This document shows, piece after piece, positions 48,608-59,861 of a stretch of 64,000 bases of DNA. The notes under the pieces are model-generated. The model made no database searches and was not told the DNA's origin. It worked only from the letters and a program-made list of their open reading frames with translations. The translations under genes and the position numbers were made by a program. The DNA is from Paraescarpia echinospica (Eukaryota; Annelida; Polychaeta; Sabellida; Siboglinidae): NCBI GenBank assembly GCA_020002185.1, contig CM034544.1:33983066-34047065 (forward strand), given 5' to 3'. Each line of letters opens with the position of its first letter. Position 1 is the stretch's first letter.

Positions 48608-48996
48608 GTTTTCACCAAGTAATATAAACCAAATCACTTTTATACTATGATGCACTGTTTGTAAATATTTTTTAAATTTTTGTAGTAATTATTTATTTGC
48701 CACAAAAATGAAAATATGGTAATTATATATAACGATGTTTCTAAATTGTATTTATCCAGACAGATCACCATTTGTTTTCACATATAATTACAATATATTA
48801 CCGTACAATATATATATACAGTTAATACATTCTATATCCATTACATTATATTTGTTTGGATAAATACAATTTAGAAACATCGTTATATAATTCCCATATT
48901 TTAATTTTTGTGGCGAATAAATAATTACTACAAAAATATTTACACACAGTGCATAATAGTATAACAATTATTTGGTTTATATTACTTGGTGAAAAC
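48608..48996. mobile_element. 389-bp foldback element
   Basis: Left arm 48608-48770 and right arm 48850-48996 are reverse complements with few differences. GTTTTCACCAAGTAATATAA pairs with the complement of TTATATTACTTGGTGAAAAC-type sequence at the right end, and AACGATGTTTCTAAATTGTA recurs inverted in both arms. The spacer of about 80 bp is TA-rich. No coding sequence. The structure suggests a MITE, but no clear target duplication was found. Confidence 0.85.
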
Positions 48997-49020
48997 ATAA
49001 AAAAAGTGTTAAAAAATCAA

Positions 49021-49530
49021 AGGTTTGGTGTCGGGATCGAACCGGCATCGCCCGATTACAAAATGAATGCCAAGGAACCAACGCCTTTACCAACTGAGCT
49101 AGCAGGACCGACAGAAATTTGCTGACTGATTTAAGTTGTTATAATAAATTGTACAACTCCTCCTTCATACATCAATATTCTAGTGATATTATACACTTAT
49201 ACACGTTACTTTCTGTAGCTGGATACGAAATATGTTTGCTATGTATGTATATTGGTGTACATTATCTCCCGTTGGTTGCATTCGATATAATTATTCTGAA
49301 AACGAGCCCAAGCACGGCGATACCTAGTCGACTTGTAGGCTCATTCGCATTCATTGTTTTGAATAAAATTGAATTCATGTGGAACCGTAAGATAACTGCT
49401 TGTTCCTCTATGATGACTAATGTTTGTATTACATCGGAATATTGCACAATAACTCATTCTGACGCTCGTTTCGACCCCAAAACTATCCATGTAAACATGC
49501 TCTGAATGCATAGAAAGGGTCGGCCTGCTT
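49021..49530 (-). repeat. dispersed element with tRNA-like block, copy 2 (empty site)
   Basis: Inverted paralogue of 44175-45476. On the minus strand it reads from the GGCCGACCCTTTC end through the uninterrupted AACTTAAATCAG site to a tRNA-like block with A box CTAGCTCAGTTGGTAAAGGC and B box GCCGGTTCGATCCCGACACC (49023-49112). Anticodon-stem pairing is poor, so this is a SINE-type relic, not a functional tRNA gene. Confidence 0.8.
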
Positions 49531-49975
49531 TTTCTGTATTTTTTTAATTTAATGTTCTTGAATGTTACATACAATGTTAAACTTTGTGTACACATGGAAA
49601 ACGGATTTTAGCTAATGCCTTGTTTTTATTTCCTTTAAAGAGCCTTGTGTTTAGTCTGTCAAAAAGACAGCTACATCGTAATTTATTTCATTGAATAAAC
49701 ACAATGGGCTTCAGGACAAAACAAGGTAGATGCCATTTTTGAGAAAAACTCACACCTGTGTTTCATCTTCAGACCAAATTAAAAGTTATACATGATGTTG
49801 GAATATCTTTTAAAAGAATGCAAAATAAAAGTGATTGAAGATTTAATTTTGAAGTCCGAAGCCCGATTTGGCATTTATCATGTGTTACTCCGAAACCCTT
49901 CATATGTCGTCCGATAATGAGAGGGCCGTGTGAGCTCCACCTGGTGATTGACCTTTGGACTATGTATGCTTGCAG

Positions 49976-50077
49976 GCGGCCGTTAGTATGGGAACTCCCA
50001 TAATGCACATGGACTGGGTGCTCAAGACATGGGAATTATGCAACGACATAGATATGTCCGCCATCGACGAGAGATTT
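49976..50077 (+). CDS. ECT2: ECT2 exon 5 (end of BRCT1)
   Basis: 34 codons, phase 0, between TGCTTGCAG and TTT|GTATGA. AAVSMGTPIMHMDWVLKTWE corresponds to vertebrate VAVSLGTPIMKPEWIYKAWE. It includes the BRCT signature Trp (MDWVLKTW). The rest (DIDMSAIDERF) matches the linker to BRCT2. Confidence 0.96.
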
Positions 50078-50434
50078 GTATGACACCTCATAAATTTCTT
50101 TGGATTATTAAACATAGTTTCATTTACTACTAACACCACATGATAGGGACCTCCATCAAGCTTTGCCTTCTTTGCCTGTTTATACAAGTAATATATGTTC
50201 AATACATTACTAGTGTGCGGTATGACATCTGCTAAATCAACCGTTCCCGCAGGCAAGTCTCACTTGAACACCTTTGTCTTATGGTTTTGTAGTAAAGAAA
50301 ACCTTTTGGGGCGAGAATTATGGATGCTACACTGGTTTGGCGTCCATTTTTGATGGTTTGGCAGACCTTGTTGCTAGGCAACCGGTCACGTGACAGTTTA
50401 GTTGGTCTAAGTAACTGTGCCGTGTGTGTTACAG

Positions 50435-50534
50435 ATGTGCCATAAGTTGAGTCCGTTCTACTTCTCAACGCTCAGTTTCCTTGGATTCTCCCGCGATGAA
50501 CAACGTCACATGGAGGAAGTGACCTTCAAGAACG
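50435..50534 (+). CDS. ECT2: ECT2 exon 6 (start of BRCT2)
   Basis: Begins after TGTGTTACAG and ends in phase 1 at AACG|GTACGT. It encodes MCHKLSPFYFSTLSFLGFSR and DEQRHMEEVTFKN, matching KVPPFQDCILSFLGFSD.E...MEEMT of vertebrate ECT2. LSFLGF is the first strand of BRCT2. Confidence 0.96.
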
Positions 50535-51035
50535 GTACGTTGCTACAAGGCTGACAATGGGCACATTTTTATTATGGCACTATTCTTTTAACCCTTTACA
50601 CCTTGAATGGCCAAAAGTGGCCGGACGCCTGTTTCTGCAAATACCAGAATCTTTTTCTAACTTTGATAACATGTGGAGGTGATGACATCTTCTGGATACT
50701 TATGCAACTTGTGTCTCTGCATTCTTTAGTGTATCTGCTGGCCACCAGGGGTACTTTTGATATGGCTTTGTATTGGAAGTTTTTGAATGAGCGCTGTTTG
50801 AAAATATCAACTGACAAGAGTTTGTAGATTTGCATTCTATGCTAACACCCCCCCCCCCCGAGGTGCACTCATATTTTGGTGATTTCACACATGCTGCAAG
50901 GATTTTGAGCATGTTTCATTAAATGACTTAAGGTGTAAATGGTTAAAAATGTCTCCTTAGTTCAGTTGTTTTGCACATCTCATTTCAAATAAATTTTGCA
51001 AAAAAAGATAAATGTGTTGTGTCACTATACACTGT

Positions 51036-54000
51036 GGTGTGTTAGCTCGTTTGTACAAGTTTTGTATGTAGTTTGGTGTGCTAGCTCGTTTGTACAAGTT
51101 TTATATGTAGTTTGGTGTGTTAGCTCGTTTGTACAAGTTTTGTATGTAGTTTGGTGTGTTAGCTCGTTTCTGTAAGTTTTGTATGTAGTTTGGTTTGCTG
51201 GCTAGTTTGTGTAAGTTTTGTATGTAGTTTGTGTTAGCTCGTTTGTACAAGTTTTGTATGTAGTTTGGTTTGCTAGCTCGTTTGTGCAAGTTTTGTATGT
51301 AGTTTGGTTTGCTAGCTTGTTTGTACAAGTTTTGCATGTAGTTTGGTGTGCTAGCTCGTTTGTGCAAGTTTTGTATGTAGTTTGTGTGTTAGCTCGTTTG
51401 TACAAGTTTTGTATGTAGTTTGTGTGTTAGCTCGTTTGTACAAGTTTTGTATGTAGTTTGTGTGTTAGCTCGTTTGTGCAAGTTTTGTATGTAGTTTGTG
51501 TGTTAGCTCGTTTGTACAAGTTTTGTATGTAGTTTGGTTTGCTGGCTAGTTTGTACAAGTTTTATATGTAGTTTGGTTTGCTGGCTAGTTTGTGTAAGTT
51601 TTGTATGTAGTTTGTGTTAGCTCGTTTGTACAAGTTTTGTATGTAGTTTGGTGTGCTAGCTCGTTTGTACAAGTTTTGTATGTAGTTTGGTTTGCTAGCT
51701 CGTTTGTGCAAGTTTTGTATGTAGTTTGTGTGTTAGCTCGTTTGTACAAGTGTATGTAGTTTGGTTTGCTGGCGTTTTTGTAAGTTTTATATGTAGTTTG
51801 GTTTGCTGGCTAGTTTGTGTAAGTTTTGTATGTAGTTTGTGTTAGCTCGTTTGTACAAGTTTTGTATGTAGTTTGGTTTGCTGGCTAGTTTGTACAAGTT
51901 TTATATGTAGTTTGGTTTGCTGGCTAGTTTGTGTAAGTTTTGTATGTAGTTTGTGTTAGCTCGTTTGTACAAGTTTTGTATGTAGTTTGGTGTGCTAGCT
52001 CGTTTGTACAAGTTTTGTATGTAGTTTGGTTTGCTAGCTCGTTTGTGCAAGTTTTGTATGTAGTTTGTGTGTTAGCTCGTTTGTACAAGTTTTGTATGTA
52101 GTTTGGTTTGCTGGCTAGTTTGTACAAGTTTTGTATGTAGTTTGGTTTGCTGGCTAGTTTGTGTAAGTTTTGTATGTAGTTTGTGTTAGCTCGTTTGTAC
52201 AAGTTTTGTATGTAGTTTGGTTTGCTGGCTAGTTTGTACAAGTTTTATATGTAGTTTGGTTTCCTGGCTAGTTTGTGTAAGTTTTGTATGTAGTTTGTGT
52301 TAGCTCGTTTGTACAAGTTTTGTATGTAGTTTGGTGTGCTAGCTCGTTTGTACAAGTTTTGTATGTAGTTTGGTGTGCTAGCTCGTTTGTGCAAGTTTTG
52401 TATGTAGTTTGTGTGTTAGCTCGTTTGTACAAGTTTTGTATGTAGTTTGGTTTGCTGGCTAGTTTGTGTAAGTTTTGTATGTAGTTTGTGTTAGCTCGTT
52501 TGTACAAGTTTTGTATGTAGTTTGGTTTGCTGGCTAGTTTGTACAAGTTTTATATGTAGTTTGGTTTGCTGGCTAGTTTGTGTAAGTTTTGTATGTAGTT
52601 TGTGTGTTAGCTCGTTTGTACAAGTTTTGTATGTAGTTTGTGTGCTAGCTCATTTGTACAAGTTTTGTATGTAGTTTGGTGTGTTAACTCATTTGTACAA
52701 GTTTTATATGTAGTTTGGTGTGCTAGCTCGTCTGTACAAGTTCTATATGTAGTTTGTGTGCTAGCTCGTTTGTACAAGTTTTGTATGTAGTTTGTGTGCT
52801 AGCTCGTTTGTACAAGTTTTGTATGTAGTTTGGTTGTTTGTACAAGTTTTATATGTAGTTTGGTTTGCTGGCTCGTTTGTGCAAGTTTTGTATGTAGTTT
52901 GGTTTGCTGGCTAGTTTGTGTACAAGTTTTGTATGTAGTTTGGTTTGCTGGCTAGTTTGTGTAAGTTTTGTATGTAGTTTGTGTTAGCTCGTTTGTACAA
53001 GTTTTGTATGTAGTTTGGTTTGCTGGCTAGTTTGTGTAAGTTTTGTATGTAGTTTGGTGTGCTAGCTCGTTTGTGCAAGTTTTGTATGTAGTTTGGTTTC
53101 CTGGCTAGTTTGTGTAAGTTTTGTATGTAGTTTGGTTTCCTGGCTAGTTTGTGTAAGTTTTGTATGTAGTTTGTGTTAGCTCGTTTGTACAAGTTTTGTA
53201 TGTAGTTTGGTGTGCTAGCTCGTTTGTACAAGTTTTGTATGTAGTTTGGTGTGCTAGCTCGTTTGTACAAGTTTTGTATGTAGTTTGGTTTGCTGGCTAG
53301 TTTGTGTAAGTTTTGTATGTAGTTTGTGTTAGCTCGTTTGTACAAGTTTTGTATGTAGTTTGGTTTGCTGGCTAGTTTGTACAAGTTTTATATGTAGTTT
53401 GGTTTCCTGGCTAGTTTGTGTAAGTTTTGTATGTAGTTTGGTGTGCTAGCTCGTTTGTACAAGTTTTGTATGTAGTTTGGTGTGCTAGCTCGTTTGTACA
53501 AGTTTTGTATGTAGTTTGGTTTGCTGGCTAGTTTGTGTAAGTTTTGTATGTAGTTTGTGTTAGCTCGTTTGTACAAGTTTTGTATGTAGTTTGGTTTGCT
53601 GGCTAGTTTGTGTAAGTTTTGTATGTAGTTTGTGTTAGCTCGTTTGTACAAGTTTTGTATGTAGTTTGGTGTGCTAGCTCGTTTGTGCAAGTTTTGTATG
53701 TAGTTTGGTGTGCTAGCTCGTTTGTGCAAGTTTTGTATGTAGTTTGGTTTCCTGGCTAGTTTGTGTAAGTTTTGTATGTAGTTTGTGTTAGCTCGTTTGT
53801 ACAAGTTTTGTATGTAGTTTGATGTGCTAGCTCGTTTGTGCAAGTTTTGTATGTAGTTTGGTGTGCTGGCTAGTTTGTGTAAGTTTTGTATGTAGTTTGG
53901 TTTGCTGGCTAGTTTGTGTAAGTTTTGTATGTAGTTTGGTGTGCTAGCTCATTTGTACAAGTTTTGTATGTAGTTTGTGTGTTAGCTCGTTTGTACAAGT

Positions 54001-54335
54001 TTTGTATGTAGTCTGTGTGCTAGCTCATTTGTACAAGTTTTGTATGTAGTTTGTGTGCTCGCTCGTTTGTACAAATGTTGTATGTAGTTTGTGTGTTAGC
54101 TCGTTTGTACAAGTTTTGTATGTAGTTTGTGTGCTAGCTCATTTGTACAAGTTTTGTATGTAGTTTGGTGTGTTAACTCATTTGTACAAGTTTTATATGT
54201 AGTTTGGTTTGCTGGCTCGTTTGTGCAAGTTTTGTATGTAGTTTGGTTTGCTGGCTAGTTTGTGTAAGTTTTGTATGTAGTTTGGTTTGCTGGCTAGTTT
54301 GTGTAAGTTTTGTATGTAGTTTGGTGTAGTTCCTT
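51036..54335. repeat. 39-bp minisatellite, about 3.3 kb, filling ECT2 intron 6
   Basis: The main unit is GTTTGTACAAGTTTTGTATG plus TAGTTTGGTGTGCTAGCTC (39 bp), with a 36-bp variant (TAGTTTGTGTTAGCTC) and GCTGGCTA variants. Roughly 85-90 units lie between exons 6 and 7. Blocks of three or four unit types recur in the same order, which indicates a super-repeat. The 39-bp unit keeps frames open on minus (repeating YIQNLYKRAN-type peptide), but this is intronic. Confidence 0.96.
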
Positions 54336-54477
54336 TGTGTAAGCTTCATCGATGGAACAGATGGTTGGTAGAAAATAAAATAGAACTGTTTTGAAGTTAG
54401 ATAATGTAATTTCACAGGACTTTTAGAGAGAACGAGACAAGTTTAGCAGGAGCATTAATTCCATTTTTGTCTGCCAG

Positions 54478-54593
54478 GTGGTACATGTGCGGAGGCAGGT
54501 GCACCGACCTGCACGCACCTGGTGGTGGCTGAACACTCAGTCAAGACGATACTGTTCGACACTCATCCAAAACTACTCATTGTCAAGTCTGAG
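54478..54593 (+). CDS. ECT2: ECT2 exon 7 (BRCT2)
   Basis: Phase 1 entry after GTCTGCCAG and phase 0 exit at GAG|GTGACA. It encodes GTCAEAGAPTCTHLVVAEHS, with the BRCT CTHLVV strand (CTHLVVEEN in vertebrates), then KLLIVKSE before the conserved Trp in the next exon. The exon starts about 140 bp after the minisatellite ends. Confidence 0.95.
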
Positions 54594-55423
54594 GTGACAC
54601 GTTTATACAATCTAGTTCACAACAGGCCCTTGGCCAGAAATAACTTTTTGCCAGTCTTGAATTAATCAAAATTGTGCCTTTTAGTGCGCGAACAGATTGC
54701 ATGGTAGCCATTCATTTTAATCACAGTCAATATTGGCCAATTTAATTTTGTTTCAATGAGAATTCAATGTCATTTGAGCCATTTATTTGATTAATACTGG
54801 TCCATTCGATTTGTTTCACTATGAATCATGTCAATGATAGTCATTAATGTTGGCCCCTAGACTTGGAATTACTAGTTAATCTGGTGGCTAGCTGGCCCCT
54901 CCAAATGTTGCCCGTCTTACCAGTCTTGGCCAGTCATCTCCCAGTCTTGAAGACAGGCAGGCAGGTCTGTGACTAAGCCCCTGGTTCACATCATTTATTA
55001 GTATGTTGTATGTCAGTTGTGACTCGGCTAACTGCGAAGGCTGGTTTAAACGAGTACTTTTTGTCCACTTTATTGCACTCGAGAATTGGTCATGTAAACA
55101 ACGTTCAAGGCTGGTATTTGTAAAATGATTTTGTCGGAGAAAATTATGCCCTGATATGTTCCTGATATTAAAGCAGCGGCTGACTGCATATTCACCTATC
55201 GTTAACTTTCATCGAACTAGTGTGGAAACAATCTCGCACAATTCAACTGTACGTTATTCTGCATCTTTGGGTCGCCGAATAAATCGGCCAGATGAAACTC
55301 ATGTATAAGCCAGCTGTTATATAATGTGATTTAATCTTACCTTCTGAAACTAATGAATTTGACACTTCTGCTGCTCAGTTTTATATTTGAGTTGTATTGT
55401 TTATTTGTTGTCATGGTTACCAG

Positions 55424-55486
55424 TGGTTCTGGGCAAGCATTCAGATGGATGTATGTGCTGACGAGTCGCTCTATACCTTCGTTCCG
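55424..55486 (+). CDS. ECT2: ECT2 exon 8 (end of BRCT2)
   Basis: 21 codons, phase 0, between GGTTACCAG and CCG|GTGAGT. WFWASIQMDVCADESLYTF matches vertebrate WFWGSIQMDARAGETMYLY and includes the BRCT2 signature tryptophans. Confidence 0.96.
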
Positions 55487-55544
55487 GTGAGTTTGAAAAT
55501 TTTGCTACAAGACTACACAATATCATATCACATGTACGTATGTC

Positions 55545-55745
55545 CTTTAGCAAATTTTCTACAGTTTTCTGTAGAATTCTATAAAATGTTTATGATTGTT
55601 TCCAGTTTCTATAAAGTTCTATAGAAAATCTATAGCCACTTTACTACTCTATAGAATTCTGCAGAATATTCTATAAAATCATGTGCAAAAATCCTAAAGA
55701 ATTTTCCTGTAGCATATATTCTATAGATTTCTATAGAATGTTTTG
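55545..55745. repeat. cluster of TTCTATAGAA-like palindromes
   Basis: About eight TTCTATAG, CTATAGAATTCT or TTCTATAAA variants lie within 200 bp of ECT2 intron 8, many self-complementary. There is no regular period. Confidence 0.7.
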
Positions 55746-55884
55746 CTAAGAAATATATGTATACATTACGTTATTAGTAATCTCAGACATTGTCGGAACA
55801 TCGTCAGGTTGGCTAAAGGCAGTTGATGGGCAGAGGCAGTTGATAGATTAAGTCGGTCGGTAAATTATTAAGTCTGTTGATCAA

Positions 55885-55998
55885 TGATAAGTGGAGTCAG
55901 TTGGTGGGCGGTGTCAGCCGGTGGGTGGGGTCAGTTGGTGGGTGGAGTCAGTTGGTGGGCGGGGTCAGTTGGTGGGTGGAGTCAGTTGGTGGAGAGTC
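55885..55998. repeat. 20-bp tandem repeat, about 5.5 copies
   Basis: GGAGTCAGTTGGTGGGCGGG and close variants repeat in ECT2 intron 8, ending about 45 bp before exon 9. Confidence 0.9.
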
Positions 55999-56042
55999 AA
56001 TTCAGAATTAGTCCGAGTTATAGTTTCATTATGTTCCACTAG

Positions 56043-56274
56043 GTGATAGAGGACGTTGTCATTGGCAACCCTATGTCGGTTGGGACGCCATCTTCGGTTG
56101 GGGTATCGAAATCTCGCAAACGGAAGCGACTGAAGGAGAACCTGGCACAGCTCGCCTCCGAAGGAGAGGTCAACACCCTCATGTTTAAACGCAGGTCAAA
56201 TGAGGTCGCCCGCATGTCCTTTGGTGCGTCGTTTCTCGACACAACGGCTGACACGTCGGCCACCCCGAATCAAG
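56043..56274 (+). CDS. ECT2: ECT2 exon 9 (linker with nuclear-localisation signal)
   Basis: Phase 0 entry after TTCCACTAG, phase 1 exit at CAAG|GTATGG. It encodes a Ser/Pro-rich linker with the basic stretch SRKRKRLKENLAQLASE, equivalent to NRKRRRLKETLAQLSRE of vertebrate ECT2. That segment holds the nuclear-localisation signal that keeps the protein nuclear until mitosis. FKRR later in the exon adds a second basic cluster. Confidence 0.95.
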
Positions 56275-56770
56275 GTATGGCACGATTTACATATCCATAG
56301 ATATAGACAAACTTATGGCTTTTAATATATTGATAAAACAGGTTTTGTGAAAAAATCTTTTGGAACTGACACCAGGGTCACCGTAAAAATCTGTAGTTGA
56401 TATAAACTACGTGCCAAGCACCTATTACTGGCTGTTTCATTGCCCTGTCATAGGGACAAGACTAATGTAAATTTATGGGCGGCTGAAACATTTGCATTAA
56501 TGAATTGTTTGTCTGTGAATATCTGACGTGTAATTAAGACAAACCAATACGCAGTGACCTGAGTAGATCTATTCAGTCACGATGCTCTTTGAGAAACACA
56601 GGTAAATAACATACAGCAAACTAGTGCTTTGATCAAATTATGTATTTTACATTTTTATATTATCATTTTGAAATAAAGCATGCTTGTGTTTAATTCACAA
56701 ATGCGTATTTGGCCTAAATCCGGAAACATTCAAGACTCACGTGTATATTTGGATAATTTTTCCTCGTCAG

Positions 56771-56994
56771 TGATCACAGACTATGACCTTGAGTCCAGAA
56801 GTCATGTGACACCCTGCAGTGGAAAAAGTACGCCTTCATCACGGCATGGCACTACGACCCCAGGGTCAAGCTCGGGCTGCCATCTAGTGGCATCGGCGGT
56901 AAAAGAGAGTCGAACATCGAAACGACTACAAATTGTCCTGGAATTGTTTCAGACAGAAAAGAACTATGTTGGAATACTACATACAATACTCAAG
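56771..56994 (+). CDS. ECT2: ECT2 exon 10 (linker and start of DH domain)
   Basis: Enters in phase 1 after TTCCTCGTCAG and leaves in phase 0 at AAG|GTCAGT. A Ser/Thr-rich stretch with TPSSRHGTTTPGSS is followed by RLQIVLELFQTEKNYVGIL, the first helix of the DH (RhoGEF) domain (VAKELYQTE.NYV.IL in vertebrates). STPSS/TTTPGS offer possible proline-directed kinase sites, as expected for a Cdk1-regulated protein, but no site is proven. Confidence 0.92.
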
Positions 56995-57621
56995 GTCAGT
57001 GTTTCTGTGCGTGCGTATATAGGGACACTGATTTTCAGTATCAAAAAAGGCAAATTCAGTTTCAAAATTATGTTTCTTATGACACATTTTCCGTTTAAAA
57101 ATGGCATATTGGCAAGTTGCATTTCAAATACTTGAATACCGTTGCATAGTAATCATGTTTGTTTAAAAATATTGCCACTAAAGTTAGTATCATTTACGGT
57201 GTTGGTGATTCTAATCTTTCCGCGATCACAGAGGTTCTGTTCGAAAATGAAATTCCCGTTTTAAAATGTTGATTACGCGGAATTCCATCCGTTTTCCATG
57301 ATCGCAAAATTACCGTTCCAAAATGTCAATTCTGTTTCAAAACTCTAATTCCACAAATTTTGTTTTCTGTGATTGTGGAAAATTAGTGTCCCTATGCATG
57401 TCCTGGTGTATGTGTTGTTTAGGTGTGTGGTTGGGTGAGTGGATGTGGGTGAGATTGTGTGTGGTTTATGTGTGTAATAGTCGAGTTACTAGAGGAGAGA
57501 AAAGTCGGGCATATGTCTTCTAATTTAAGAACAGATGGTATCACTGAAATGTAATTATTATTTTAAGTATATATATATATACGTATATCTATAATCATCA
57601 ATAATAATACATAAAAAGTTT

Positions 57622-57695
57622 GGGTTGAGTCCGTGTATTGAACTCGGTGCCTCTCACATGCTAAGCGAGCACTCTACCGATTTGTTTGAATGTAA
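57622..57695 (-). mobile_element. tRNA-Ala(AGC)-derived relic
   Basis: On the minus strand CGGTAGAGTGCTCGCTTAGC followed by ATGTGAGAGGCACCGAG and TTCAATACACGG matches the D-arm end, anticodon arm (loop with AGC) and T-arm of an alanine tRNA. The first 10-15 bases and the acceptor pairing are missing. It is a tRNA pseudogene or SINE head in ECT2 intron 10. Confidence 0.75.
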
Positions 57696-57924
57696 ACATA
57701 TAAGTAGGTCTTATTCTGGGTTACAGTATAGCTTTTGACACTAACTTTTGACAAATCTTTGTTTTCTTGGTTGAATTATATCTGAATAATATACCTTAAT
57801 GCTATCTGTTACAGTTTAACTCTTGTGTGACAATTCGAACACTGAATGACACATAGCGTCATCTGTAGTCAAATGCAACAGATGGCGCTAGTCCTGCTAC
57901 TCATATGTTATGTTGCTGATACTG

Positions 57925-58105
57925 CCGTTTTGAAATTGTGATCCCAAGATTCCAACCTCCAGACAAATTAAAAAAAAGTCTCAATCAGTGAACCACTCTA
58001 GTGGGTCCGTTAGATCACATAAACAAATTCAGCCCCCATACATGCAAAACTAATGGAGATATGGGCCCACTGACAGACAGAGAACAGTATTGTTTTATAC
58101 TGTAA
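57925..58105 (+). repeat. unnamed dispersed repeat, family C, copy 2
   Basis: Partner of 22140-22330, 36 kb apart and in the same orientation. The best shared run is TTAGATCACAT, TTCAGCCCCCATACATG, GAGATATGGG and ACAGAGAACAG, ending TTTTATA. Confidence 0.55.
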
Positions 58106-58495
58106 ATGTGTTGTTTGTGTGTAGTGTGATTACAGTCAATAGCCACCACATTCAGCTGATAGTACATGGTCGCCGGTACATCACACATGATGCTGCCCAG
58201 TTCTCATATCCACACTAGCATCAATGTGCTTTAATATGTCACCCTATAGGTGGCACCACTGAACCAATTTATTCCCCCGCGATACATGGTATTGGCCAAC
58301 CCACCCGTACATAATGCTTTGTATGGAGGACATTAATCATGGCTCCAAGTTCAATTTTAATAGCAACAATTAAACTTACTTTGGAGCAATTTTTGAAACT
58401 GTGACGTTTCGACCAGTCTACAGCAAATCTTGTTCACGCAGTGATGTCATGAAACCAAAAGACCACTCTGCCAGAGGTTTAAAGAACACACAAAC

Positions 58496-58950
58496 TTGGA
58501 TAAGCCTACAGGAGTAGGAGATCATTGTCTGACCACAGGACACTCGGTGTCCACGGGTAACACCAAGGTCTTGGCCAGAGAACAGAACTGGCACAAGAGT
58601 AAAGTAAAGGAGGAGGCCATCTACATCAAACAGAGCCCCTACAATGAACCGAGATCAGGGATACCACCTGCCCACCATCTACATCAAACAGTGAGCCCCT
58701 ACAATGAACCGAGATCAGGGATACCACCTGCCCACCATCTACATCAAACAGAGCCCCTACAATGAACCGAGATCAGGGATACCACCTGCCCACCATCTAC
58801 ATCAAACAGTGAGCCCCTGCAATGAACCGAGATCAGGGATACCACCTGCCCACCATCTACATCAAACAGTGAGCCCCTACAATGAACCGAGATCAGGGAT
58901 ACCACCTGCCCACCATCTACAACCAGATCATTCCGCCAAAATCTGAGCAG
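58496..58950 (+). pseudogene. Penelope-like retroelement 3' coding relic with internal 60-bp tandem duplication
   Basis: KPTGVGDHCLTTGHSVSTGN, TKVLAREQNWHKSKVKE and EAIYIKQ, followed in the next frame by PTMNRDQGYHLPTIYNQII, are the typical last part of GIY-YIG-type endonuclease regions in Penelope-like elements (HC..TGH, KE.I.I, NRD.G..LP.IY). The junction segment, about 58-60 bp (CATCTACATCAAACAG then AGCCCCTACAATGAACCGAG), is repeated five times between 58621 and 58925, shifting the frame. There is no reverse transcriptase upstream, so this is a 5'-truncated dead copy in ECT2 intron 10, about 110 bp before exon 11. Confidence 0.75.
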
Positions 58951-59062
58951 CATCACATGACATCAGTGCGTGAACAAGATCCACTGTAGGCAGGTCGCAT
59001 GTTTTTGGGACTTAACAGACTTATGTGTCCTCCTGTCATTTTGTTCCTGTTTGCCCCCGTAG

Positions 59063-59251
59063 GTGTTCAAGGAGGAGATTGAACGCCCTGACCAGCCCGG
59101 AGGCCCCATCCTTGATCCACCCACGGTGAAGATCATCTTTGGTGAGATCCCTCCCATCTACAACGTACACATCAAGATGAGGGATGAACTGAACGAACTA
59201 GTGAACAACTGGAAGGAGGAGAGTCTTGTTGGTGACGTCTTCCTGCGACAC
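59063..59251 (+). CDS. ECT2: ECT2 exon 11 (DH domain)
   Basis: 63 codons, phase 0, between CCCCCGTAG and CAC|GTGAGT. It encodes GGPILDPPTVKIIFGEIPPI then YNVHIKMRDELNELVNNWKE and LVGDVFLRH, collinear with the vertebrate GGPIL.PEEIKTIFGSIPDI..VH and NW.E..SIGDIFLK block. This is the core of the RhoA-activating Dbl-homology fold. Confidence 0.97.
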
Positions 59252-59861
59252 GTGAGTCGACGTCATGACATGTCACATGTCACCAACCACACCCAGGGCA
59301 GTTACTTGTTAACCTTCTGTCCCCTGTGTGTCAGGGTGTGGCAAGCCTCGATACTGGTCCTAGATTTCCACGGCTGCTTGCGATTGCGGGTTGTCTGTAA
59401 TCATTACGTGTGGAAATTGACCTCTTAAATTTTAATAAAATAAAAACTTAATTTATTTCTTAAAGTACTGGAAATATAATAATAATAACGATGTCTTAAA
59501 TATATACTGCCAGTATCTGCTAAATAGAAGCGCTCATGGCTAATATTTGTTGCATAATTGTTATGCATAAAGAAACCTTTATCTTACTTAGTGTTGACCT
59601 GACGCTGAAAGCCAAGCAGCAGTTTGGAACATTATTTGGACATTTATATTCTTAAACCGATAGTTAGACCTCAGTTAACCTTTCTATTATTCATACATAC
59701 AGTTTTATTTATCTTAGCATTATCTTAACGATTTTGGAAACACCCGTGAACAGGGCATTAGTCCTGCATTTGATGGTGTATAAATAAAGTTTTTATTATT
59801 ATAAACACTAATAGACATGTTGAATGGTGGGTTAGCCGTGCACCTATGACGTTGGTTTCAG

